64,000 nt of DNA from Annulohypoxylon bovei var. microspora (Eukaryota > Ascomycota > Sordariomycetes > Xylariales > Hypoxylaceae). The notes beneath the pieces are model-generated. The model saw nothing but the letters and a program-made list of their open reading frames with translations, ran no database searches and was not told the origin of the DNA. Made by a program: the position numbers and the translations under genes. Location: NCBI GenBank assembly GCA_022836615.1, contig MU405349.1, forward strand, positions 1 through 64,000. Reading direction: 5' to 3'. Below are positions 23,235 to 32,913 of this stretch, piece after piece; the stretch's first letter is position 1; every line of letters begins with the position of its first letter.

Positions 23235-23562
23235 CTTACATACCTCTCAGTAATTATTAATTTTATGAAGAAGATTAGGTAACCATAGTACGTAGGTACG
23301 TTATCACTTTATTAATATTATTATGGAAACTGTTTCGGAATGATTAACATTGTATCGAAGAATCATGAAAAAGAATTGGCACGTAGTATACGATGAGCTA
23401 TCCAAGTTTCTGCAGAATGTAGTATACTACTTTGCAAGGATATAGCCATGTGCCAATCAGGGGGGTAGACCCGCTTTAGCGCCGGTATGATAGGGGGGAC
23501 CGGATTGGGTATCATAAAAGGGGAAGAGGCGAATAACCCCACAACTCTAAAAACATGTCTAC
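23235..23562. other. Intergenic, 3' flank of the AAA+ gene
   Basis: No gene is recognised between the MITE and the stop codon of the AAA+ gene. Confidence 0.5.
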
Positions 23563-26500
23563 CTACCCACCCCGTTCGCGAAGAAGCTGTTTCAAGACGG
23601 AAGCGACATCTTCCAGCGCGAACTCCACCGACTCGCCAGCGCGCATCTGCTTCATGAAGACCTGGCGAATTATCCGCTTGGAGATAGCTTCCACATCCCG
23701 CGCATTTGCCCACGCCTCCGTCTTGCTGAGCGTTTCGAACAGGCTGACGACCTTATACTGCACCCCGTTCTTCTTCGACTGCAGGATCTTGATCTTCTTG
23801 TTATCCAGCTTCTTCTGGAGGAGCCGCAGGCAGTCCTTAGGCCGCATGTTGGGGAACACCATCTCGCTGAACCGGCCGCGCAGCCCTTCGTTCGTGCTCA
23901 TGAGCTTGTCCATGTCCCCCTCGTAGCCCGCAAGCACGATCACCAGCTTGTGCGCGAATCGCGGCTTGGTCATGCAGTCCACCAGCTCGCCTACTGCTTC
24001 CTGGGCGAACCGGCTTATGAAGACGCCGGCGAGGTCCGTCTGCCCCATGCGATAAGCCTCGTCGACGAACAGGACTTTACCTAAAGCCCTCTCAAGAAGG
24101 TTCTGCACCTTTGGCCCTGTAAGACCGGTGCCTGTCCCGACGAGATCAGTCACCGAGCAGTCCATGACTTCGGTGGTGGAGAGGAGCCCCATGCTGTAGT
24201 AAATCTGGCCTAGGGCTCGAGCAGTCGTAGTCTTCCCCGTGCCCGGGGGACCTTTGAAGACAAAGCTAAACGGCACTTCATCGCGTGGATCGAGGCCGTA
24301 CTGTAGCATATTCGCCGTCATGGTCTGGTAGCCCTGGAACACATCAATGATATCCTGGAAGCCGACCAGGTCCTTAAACAGAGAACGGAAATCCTTCTTA
24401 TTTCGGAGTCCGCGGTCATAATCAGGGTCGAAGTCATGAGGCTCCAAAACGATATGACTACTTCCATCCTCTTGGATTTCCCTTATAGCCGAGGACGTCC
24501 GCTTGTTATATGTGCCTAGTGCCCGGCTGATGAGATTGCGCACCGCGCCTCCATTCCCGAAGTTTGGCAGGTCGCTTTGTCTTAAAAGGATCTCCATGGC
24601 AATGGATTTCGCATCGCCGGTAGCCGTGATGCCATCTTTAGCAAGCATGATGTCGAGAATGTTACCCAACGTCGTAGCATCGTAGTTGTCAAACTCGAAG
24701 GCATCCTCCAATGGGAATCGTCTTTGGAAGCCCGGGTTGGTGTTGCGGTAAAACTCCTTCATCCGGTCCGGATATCCCGCTAGGATGATGCATCGGTTGC
24801 TCCCAGGTTCGTTGTCGACGGTGGCAACAATCGTATCCACGATGCCCTTTCGAAAGATATCCGATCGGTCCGTGCCATACTCAGAGCCGTGGTAAAACAT
24901 ATGTGCTTCGTCGATAATAAGAGTCTTGCCCTCGGTATTCTTCAGGATCTCTCTTGTTATATCTTCCGAATGCCCAACGTACTTCCCGAGGAAGTCCGAT
25001 GGCTTCTTCGTCACCACATCACTGCTGTCAATAAACCCAAGATCCGCGATAATCTGGCCGAAGAGCGCCGCAACCGTCGTTTTCCCCGTCCCCGGAGGTC
25101 CGAGGAAAACGTAGTTGTGTGAAGTTTTCAGGGGCTCTTCGCCAACTCTTTCGCGAGAATAGTTGACGTTTCGTCTGGAAACCAGGCCCCTAACGGCATT
25201 CTTGACCCTCTCCATACCAGCCATCTTCTCAAGCTTCTTCCAGGCCTCGCTTTCCTGGTAGATGTCTGTCGGGCTGGACCCGAAGAAGTCCGATTCCGTC
25301 AGGTGGTAGGATCGATTATGAATGCTCATAATCATCTTGGCCTCCCCTTGTGTTGCTTTATCCAAACGCTCAGCCCGACGATTGAGCACTTTGTCGAGCT
25401 CGGCTTGAAGTGTGTTGACATTTTTATAGTTCTTATGTCCTCTCCCATATCCCACCTTTCGCGCGAACATGCGAAGGAACGGCGCATTGTATCCTCCTTC
25501 CACCTTTAGGGAATCTTCCTTCAACCTTTTGACTAAGATTTCGAGAAGCTCGTCTTCGGTGTAGTCTTTGAGGTCAAGTCTTCGAGAAAAGCGCCCACGA
25601 GCCAGTGGGTGGTTGAATACGCTGTTGAGTTCTTCCCTCGCGACATCCGCAATGAAGATATATTCATTCGATTTAAACTCTTCGAGGGAGTGTGCATCAT
25701 CGTTTAAGTCGGTGTAGCCTGATTTGTAATAGTAATTCCTTTTATAATTCGCATCGTCCTAGAGCAATCGGTAAGCCAAACAACCACAATTACGGGGTAG
25801 ACTCAACGTGGATACTAACCCATCGGAGGTGTTTTCCCCGCTCATGTATCACTATGCAATTTGACGCAATACCTAGGAAGAATAGGTATTTCCTATACAG
25901 TCTAGCAATGGTGTATCTACCAGTTCCGGAATTCCCTGTGATGATTAGGTCCAGCTTCAGGCTCCTGATCGGAGGCATTTCCTTGCGAGCCTGGGCCGCT
26001 TTGACTCGATCCCGAACCGATAGAAATTCCTTTTTCAAATCTTCTAGGCCGACCATCTTCATGAGCTTCTCAAGGTATGACGATGACTCTCTCTCGGATT
26101 TTGGCTCGAATCCGAAGAGAGACGGCTGCCAGTGAGAAAACGGGAATCTGATTCGCTGCCGCCGTACGACAAAGATCGAAGTGTCTAGATGGGAGAATGG
26201 AAACCGATACGGGTATATGTGGAACTCAAAATCGGAAGAGTCTAGATGGAAAAATGGAAAAAGAAAGACATCGCTAGGAGGAAAAGATCTTGGTTCATCT
26301 TCCTGGTCTTCGCAGCTAGTCGGTTCTGGTAGATCCTGTATCACCACTTGCCTCTTCGCCAAGGTCTGATAGAAAGACTTCAGGTTGTTGATTTCATCCA
26401 TCATGGTTGTAGCACCATCTTCACGACCGGGATGGTGATAACCAGGCACGGATTGAGACCGCTGGCGGAATCTAAGTTGAGTCGTGCCATATTCCATCTG

Positions 26501-26779
26501 GCTAGCAGTGTCGGGAATGGTTGAATTGACTACTTCTATGTAGTCCACATGTATGTTGTCTGTTTCTGCATCTTCATCCTTTTCCTCGGCAAGCTGTGTC
26601 TTGACATTAGACTGTAAAGTGTCAGAAGGATTCAAAACGAAGGTAGGGTTTATACAGACATATTTCGATAGGGAAGAGGAAATTGATGATTGATATGAGT
26701 TGCCATCATCGTTATCGCTGCAGCTTTGAGAATCTTCTTCATCATTATCGATGATGTCGGGTTTTAGGGATGGGGCCAT
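23563..26779 (-). CDS. Triple-module CbbX/SpoVK-like AAA+ ATPase (2 exons)
   Basis: Exons 25820-26779 and 23563-25758 join across a 61-bp intron (GTTAGT...CTCTAG), giving 1051 aa. Residues 1-165 are acidic and disordered; 170-226 are three tandem 19-residue aromatic repeats. Module 1 (about 240-400) is degenerate. Its Walker A is GNSGTGRYT (282-290) with Arg288 in place of the essential Lys, and no Walker B is seen, but the arginine-finger end (HPLARGRF) remains. Module 2 has Walker A GPPGTGKT (540-547), Walker B LIIDEA (Asp603-Glu604) and finger GFQRRF. Module 3 has GPPGTGKT (from 823), LFVDEA (886-887) and GLRGRF. The family is CbxX/CfqX-type, named after Rubisco activases and sporulation protein SpoVK; fungal multi-module members are uncharacterised. 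Module 1 may be regulatory. The next gene upstream, same strand, is another AAA+ ATPase. Confidence 0.85.
26102..26272 (-). repeat. Three in-frame 57-bp repeats (19 residues each)
   Basis: Within the AAA+ gene, residues 170-226 read as DVFLFPFFHLDSSDFEFHI, YPYRFPFSHLDTSIFVVRR and QRIRFPFSHWQPSLFGFEP. The shared core is (R/L)FPF(S/F)H followed by S-x-F. The DNA copies are diverged but alignable, especially the first two. Confidence 0.75.
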
Positions 26780-28023
26780 GATGACGACGCGATATACGCT
26801 GGAAGTATGAGTTCAATGGAAGGAATACTGTTCTGTTCGGTATTGTATCAAGAGAATATAATATTATATAATAGTAGACAGGAACACAATAAGTCAAAAT
26901 AAGGGGTAGCTGTCATTAAACAAGTGATTAGGCATTAATTAGGTGGGAGAAGTGAGGCCGCTCGTTTCTTCCTGACGAGGTGAAGAGCAAGCATAAATTA
27001 AGAGCTGCAGTCAGCGGCTGGAGTATAAGGTGTCATGCCATGGCAGAGCATGAATATAAAACGAGTAACTCGGCGGAGGATGTGCATATCGCCCAATTAT
27101 TGTTGCCTTAGTCCACCTACTCATCAGGCTTCCAATCGGTAGTTCAGACGAATGGGTTTCTATTGAGAAGGCTCAGATACGACACTCCCCAAAAAGCCAC
27201 GGGGGCCAAGGCAGATTCAGAAAGTTCAATTGTCATCCTTAGGCTTCGTCAGTGGTTATGCGCGACACGTAGAGATGGGTGACTGCATACCTAGGTAGGT
27301 ACCTGTTGTTTGCCACCATCCAATCCTCGTGAAAATTGCAATCCGACTTGAAAAAAAGTGAGGCAACTCATATTCGAGGCGGTGCTTATGAGAATGGTGT
27401 TACGTTCATTGGATTAGCAGGGTTTTCGGCTCAGCCGTACGCCCACCCTGCCACCATAGGCTAGCTGAAGTGATGATATGATTCGGGGAAACTAGACCAA
27501 TAGCTGCCAATGATATGATAACTCCCCCACGCAGCCTGCCTCTGTAGAGCTGTAAGAACTGCAATTATACAACAGGTCATTTATAGTTACTTTTGACCGT
27601 TAATTTTCCACTTCGGCTCCAAACTCTTTCGTGGGGAGTCGGGGTTGTTATGTAAGAAGTCCCCAGGTGCTATTAGTCGCTAGTTATAAATAAATTTTAA
27701 TATTTGAACTTGCATCTTATAATTCAACGAGTAATTTTACTATTTTATTAGATATGGATCAATACTTGTTTGCCATTCTAGTTGCTGCAAGTAATGTCGA
27801 GTATTCGCAAGATGGTGATGAATTTTACTTACCCCTTTTTTAGGTACCTGGGTACCTACTCCGTGCAGTAAATGTGGCGGGGTCGGGAGCTATCCACCAA
27901 TTCTTGGCTACGATATGGGCTCAATTTGAACGTAGAAGTACTAAATTAAATCTAAGGCTACCTATTAGAAGATTCATTCACCGCCACGGACGGTATGCAA
28001 GCTCTTTCACGAAAAAGAATATC
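26780..28023. other. Intergenic between the two AAA+ genes
   Basis: 1.2 kb. It holds the promoter of the triple-module AAA+ gene and ACCTAGGT at 27289-27296, with further TAGGTACC-like repeats near 27840. No gene is recognised. Confidence 0.5.
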
Positions 28024-29462
28024 CTACTCCTCAGCCTGCTCTTGTCGATTGTTCTGGAAATTCTGAAAATCCTGCTCCCTCGTTTTGCTAATCGAGGTAG
28101 CCTTGATTGTTTGCATGGCGGATATGAAATGGCGACGCCTCAGAGTTCTCTCGGTGGTATCCGTGGGCTGCTCCGATATACACTCGGTCGCAGCAGTCAC
28201 ACAGAGGTTCTTGAGATCGGATCCCGTATACTGCGGCGTGAGATTCGCCAGAGTCGCTTCAGTGATGTCCGGACCTAGAGTCTCATCTTTAAGAAGTAGG
28301 CCTAGGATACCAAGCCGCTCCAGTTTAGTGGGTAGGTTAAAATGGATACGCACCGGAGCACGTCGCATTACTGCAGGGTCGAGATCGTTAGGCCGATTGG
28401 TCGCCAGAAGGATGAATGGCGAATCAGTGCCGCTCATGATTCCGTCCCACTCCATAAGGAATTTATTGAGCATGGCTCGTAAGTGACGTTTCTCGCCAGC
28501 TTTACGTTCCCCTAGCAAGCCATCTGCTTCGTCTATGAAGACAATCGTCGGATACATCTTGCGCGCCATGGAAAAGACAGCTTGGATCATCTTTTCGTCG
28601 TCGCCGTGGCATTTCTGCCATACTTCGGATGTTGAAATTGAAAGCATGTTAAATCCAGACTGTTTGGCTACTCCTCTCGCCAGAAGAGTCTTTCCGGTAC
28701 CCGGTTGTCCGTATAGAATGGCTCCGGTAACCTTGTTGTTCTTCAGAACGCCACGGCTGAAGGCTTGGGGTCTCTGAAGACCGAGCGCAGTGGCTTTCTC
28801 TACCTTTCCAATCACGTCGGGGTCTATGAATATGTTTTCATAATTTTCCGGAATTTTGTCTTGGACAATTAATATTCATGATGATGATACCTAGAGGAAT
28901 GCGGTTACACACCTGTATTGACAATACACTCAAGCAGCATCTCCTCGAATTTGCCTCGTGCTAATGTTTTCCACTTCTTCATTTTGTGCTCGTGGGTTTG
29001 ACGGCCGGGCTCCTTAGTGTCAGGCTCAGAGTCCAAACAGTCGTCGGATGTATCCGATGCATGGCATTCTTCATCGCTGTCACACGAATCAGAATTACTC
29101 ATTCTCCGACACTGATTAGCTGTTCGTTTGCATGACCGAAATTTCTTCGGAGATCGATTCTTCTTTCGGCCACTGAGAGAATGCGACATCTCTGAGCTAC
29201 TACTATCTGAAATGTAGAGATACTTTTTTTCGTCCATTTCCTCTTCGTGCGACGGAGACCCTTCCAACTTCTCCTTGGAGCCTTCTTGAACCTCGTTAAC
29301 GGTTTTCGTGGTAGCAGAAGTTTCACGGCTGTTGCCATGCTCATGATCTGTTTTCGGCGTCACCGAAACATCGACCTGTTCGTGTGAGTAGGACTGCTGG
29401 ATAACGCGCCGGTAGCGATCAACGCTGCAAGCGTTAGCCGTACCGTCTGTATCTAAGGCCAT
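28024..29462 (-). CDS. ATAD1/Msp1-like AAA+ ATPase (2 exons)
   Basis: Exons 28913-29462 and 28024-28859 join through a 53-bp intron (GTGTGT...CCAAG), giving 461 aa and restoring IVNTDKIPENYENIF. Residues 1-165 are a hydrophilic, Ser- and acid-rich region without a membrane helix. The AAA+ domain (about 190-430) has Walker A GQPGTGKT (234-241), pore-loop region SEVWQKCHGDDEK, Walker B IVFIDEAD (Asp293-Glu294), sensor 1 LLATNRP (Asn338) and the arginine-finger pair MRRAP (349-350). This order matches the meiotic/ATAD1-Msp1 clade, whose members extract proteins from mitochondrial or peroxisomal membranes. Msp1 itself has an N-terminal anchor, absent here, so the role is probably different. It lies 1.2 kb upstream of the triple-module AAA+ gene on the same strand and shares a 471-bp divergent promoter region with the 848-aa membrane protein. 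Confidence 0.85.
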
Positions 29463-29933
29463 ATTGAATGGGTGCAGAGCGCGCTATCTTGCTCATGAAA
29501 ACGCTGAAGCTACGTAGAAATGGGTTGATATATCATTTCTATACTCTAGTCAGGAGGCCGCCTAATTACCTACCTACCTAAAGTGGTCTTTCAGCTGACA
29601 ACTTGCAAGCTGCACCCATTTCTACCTGGGTCGCAACTGCACACTGCCTCATTTTGATATTTCTTGTACAGCCTGCCTCACTCAGTTGGGCATTCAGTCG
29701 GGCATTGACCGCTGCGATAGCGAAATATTTCCGTGTTTATTTTGAGATGAATTTCTCCTAGGTACCTAACCTAGGTACATGCAGCATGCGAGTGAGGCCT
29801 ACACCGAGGCCTACAGCCTCGTAGACCCCGGAGGGTCGTAGCTGGGGTGGTTCGTACATACAATACAAGAGATCCGTTTCCTCACGCGTCTCACAACGGA
29901 TGATGAATTCCTCCTCACACAAGCAAAATCATC
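29463..29933. promoter_or_regulatory. Divergent promoter region
   Basis: 471 bp between two start codons that point away from each other. It contains ACCTAGGT at 29769-29776 and a repeated ACCTACCTACC near 29567. Specific factor sites are not claimed. Confidence 0.5.
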
Positions 29934-32480
29934 ATGTCTTTCGAAAAAGATAAACTTAATGTCGAAAGCGACTCCTCAGAGCGCGATGTATCTATGGATA
30001 GTCGCATTTCGCCAGCAGAGACTGGAGGTGGACACGAGGAGCATGTCCACTTCGGTTCAAATCGGATCAACTCGATGCTTTCACGCCGCTCGACACTCCC
30101 CAGCGCCGCCAGAAACCAAAAGAACAAATTCTCTCGCCGCTGGCAGCGCTTGAGAAGAGTGAACCCGGGTCAAACATCGACTTCAACCCAAGGACAGAAT
30201 GATGACGGGCCGGTAGACCGGGACGCCGTACCGATCAAATGTAACTTGGGCACCATCTTGGAACAGATTCTGTCAGGAGGACGATGCATCCAATCCTCTT
30301 CAGATCGTTCGAAGACCGTCAAGATGCCTCAGTATGATGATCTCCGTGCGTATTTACCTGCAAGCCTTGCGGCAGCGGAGCTCTGGGTGGACGAGGCTAC
30401 TAGATTGCAGGCCGTAGTGGAAAGCCCCGACCCAGTCCTCGCCTTCCCTATTGAACAGCTCTTCGGCGAAAAGGAAGAAGAAGGGTACCAGGATCTTGCA
30501 AGACTGGCCGAGACGGTTTTCTCTGCCTTTTCCCTCTGCTTGCTAGACAACGAATGTATCAACGTCGAGTCTTGCAAGCCTCTTGCCAATCGAGACCGCC
30601 TTAAGAAGCTCATCCAGCAGGCCCAAGTGAGCCAAACGAACGGCGAGTGGGAAGAGAGTAAAGAAGGAGAAAAAGACCAAGCTAAAAAGAAGACCTCGGA
30701 TGCCATATTCGCCTTGATCGACTATATCTCTGCTGTCTTGGCTAGACTGATCTCCCAAGTAGCTACAGGAAGCTTCTGGTGTGACAACGTCCTGGCCGTG
30801 TTGACCCAGCGTGTCACTAAGCTGAAGGTGTTGCTGCTAGACATGCATGCGAACACGCTTATTTCCTGCCAAGCAGGCGAGGCAGCTCTCGATAGGACCG
30901 GCCTATCTAGTGGACTCTCGAGTAGCATCCTTGACGAAGAGGAATGCGAGGAGGTCTTGCGAATGATCGACACAGAAACCAAAGAGGGCCTCACAACCAC
31001 CGCCAACGCAGAGGTCGCCCGATACTGCGTTGACCAAAACCGATTCCGCTCCGGAATTGACACGATATTTCGCTACCTCCTCCTATCGCTTCGATTCCAG
31101 AACCGGTCCGGACTACACGGCACATCATTTGAGATATGTGGCATGGTCTACGCGACCGGGTTCGAGGACTTCAAGGCCCTCCTCTTCCAAGACCGCGACT
31201 TGGAATACTCGGCCTCTTCGGACCAGGATACCATCAATACCGCCCACTCGGCATTTAAAATCTTGAATCAGGCCTTACAACATGTCAAGCAAGACGTCCT
31301 CTTCAAACCGCCTAACCAACTACAGACGACGGTCGAATGGGGATATCGCGAGGCTAAAAGTAGGACATCGAGAAATACCACGGCGGAGGATTCAACGTAC
31401 GACCTGTCACAGTACCAAATGCGCACAGCGGTCATGGGATCCATGGGGGACATCATCACGGTGATGATCCCTCTAATCCTCACCAGCCCCGTCGCCGTGT
31501 CCAACCTAACCAAGTACCGCACGATGATGGCACTGACCAGCGACACCAAAGACGTCGTCCAGCCGTTCAAGGAGAAGGACTACGGCGCCTTCTTCCGCAT
31601 GTACACCAACAAGTTCGAGGGTGACAGCAAGGCCTGGGACGTCATGCGCCTGTCTACCGCGGTCAAGTCCAGTGTTTTCTCTCGCTACAACCTCGCCTCC
31701 GGCGGGGATAAGGACAAGAGCCCCAAGAAGGTAGCCCGGAAGATGACCGAGATGTCGCGGGAGATGGAAGACTGGGTGATCGACGAAAAAGGCATCACGG
31801 TCAATTGCAAGTTCCAAGTGTGCTCTATCGTCATCGTCGCTTTCCTAATTGCTGCTGGTGGCTTGTCGGTCATAGCGGCAGGTAGCAGTATCACTGCCGT
31901 TGACCCATCCAACCTCTCCACGTACCTCTGGGTCGTGGCCGGTTTCTACTTACTGGTGTGCAAGAGCCGGTTCGTCGAAAACTGGCCGTGGAGCGACTTT
32001 TTGCATTTCCGAGTGCGCTGCCGCTCGGTGTCGGAGCTGCACGCTATCTCAGGCATCAACGAGCAGTTCATCATCGCCAAGCTCCTGCACGACGAGCGCG
32101 GCGGTGGCGTGCTCAAGACTCGTGGCCCGTACAATAAGGTCTTCCTACAACAGGGCTCAGATGGGGGTTTCTCGATTGATTGTCCTCTCCATATGACGAC
32201 GCTGCTCTTGAGTGGTTTGATCATGCTGAAGGTTGTTACTCCTCGCGGCCATGCGCTGGTATGTCTAGATGCACGGCGCGGGACGGAACTCAAGGTGGTC
32301 GAGCACCAGGGGAGCGAGGCGCAAGAGCATCTAGTCTGTGACGAAATTAATCGACTGCAGGATCAACAACGGTTGAAGAACCCCCAGGAAAGGATGAGGC
32401 TACAGTTGGTGAAGTCGAAGGAATTAAAATGGAAAAGAGTCCAGGGCGTATACAAGGATATGGAGGCTGTATTTGTCTAA
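29934..32480 (+). CDS. Large hypothetical membrane protein (848 aa)
   Basis: A single-exon ORF from an ATG at 29934. The first 100 residues are charged and disordered. Residues 100-600 are soluble and mostly helical with a conserved-looking pattern, including a hydrophobic stretch near 503-522 (IITVMIPLILTSPVAV). Two convincing membrane helices lie at about 630-656 (CSIVIVAFLIAAGGLSVIA) and 661-678 (STYLWVVAGFYLLVC). They are followed by a roughly 170-residue tail with a weak hydrophobic segment near 753-770 and a basic helical end. I do not recognise the family; proteins of this layout occur as uncharacterised products in plant-associated fungi, but that is recollection, not a search. No signal peptide is present, so the long N-terminal part is probably cytosolic. 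Confidence 0.8.
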   Translation: MSFEKDKLNVESDSSERDVSMDSRISPAETGGGHEEHVHFGSNRINSMLSRRSTLPSAARNQKNKFSRRWQRLRRVNPGQTSTSTQGQNDDGPVDRDAVPIKCNLGTILEQILSGGRCIQSSSDRSKTVKMPQYDDLRAYLPASLAAAELWVDEATRLQAVVESPDPVLAFPIEQLFGEKEEEGYQDLARLAETVFSAFSLCLLDNECINVESCKPLANRDRLKKLIQQAQVSQTNGEWEESKEGEKDQAKKKTSDAIFALIDYISAVLARLISQVATGSFWCDNVLAVLTQRVTKLKVLLLDMHANTLISCQAGEAALDRTGLSSGLSSSILDEEECEEVLRMIDTETKEGLTTTANAEVARYCVDQNRFRSGIDTIFRYLLLSLRFQNRSGLHGTSFEICGMVYATGFEDFKALLFQDRDLEYSASSDQDTINTAHSAFKILNQALQHVKQDVLFKPPNQLQTTVEWGYREAKSRTSRNTTAEDSTYDLSQYQMRTAVMGSMGDIITVMIPLILTSPVAVSNLTKYRTMMALTSDTKDVVQPFKEKDYGAFFRMYTNKFEGDSKAWDVMRLSTAVKSSVFSRYNLASGGDKDKSPKKVARKMTEMSREMEDWVIDEKGITVNCKFQVCSIVIVAFLIAAGGLSVIAAGSSITAVDPSNLSTYLWVVAGFYLLVCKSRFVENWPWSDFLHFRVRCRSVSELHAISGINEQFIIAKLLHDERGGGVLKTRGPYNKVFLQQGSDGGFSIDCPLHMTTLLLSGLIMLKVVTPRGHALVCLDARRGTELKVVEHQGSEAQEHLVCDEINRLQDQQRLKNPQERMRLQLVKSKELKWKRVQGVYKDMEAVFV

Positions 32481-32913
32481 GCATAACCGTCCAGCAGTGA
32501 TTGACTGCCATTCACTTGCCTAATAATACTTTGAATTTCTTTTTTTCAAAGGTTTTTTTTCTTTCAAATATCTCAAATGGAACAAGGTTATAAAAGGTGC
32601 CACCATCACCATATTATATCATTCGCTCTTCATTGATTTTCATTACAATTACATGCCTACCCCGGCGCAGAGCTTTGGGTAGACATTTTCTTCATTCATA
32701 CTAAGCGATAGTCAACTAACTTAACACCTCCTTCCAACCTCTCCTCTTCGAAACACTCGTGTTTCCAAGACTGATGCTATAACTTCCTATCCATAACGTA
32801 CTCTATACAACTCACAGCCACTCAAACATCGTACGTAGCCCAAGTTCGGTCCTCAACTCACTCCTTGTAACCAAACCAAACCAATCCGAACCTATACTCC
32901 ACACCAAGAAAAA
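32481..32913. other. Intergenic between convergent genes
   Basis: 3' flanks of the 848-aa protein (+) and the 1022-aa protein (-); T-rich near 32530-32570. No gene is seen. Confidence 0.6.

Noticed and set aside
27874..28486. Plus-strand ORFs of 133-134 aa near the ATAD1-like gene
   Set aside because: They are antisense to the AAA+ exon with its conserved Walker and sensor motifs.
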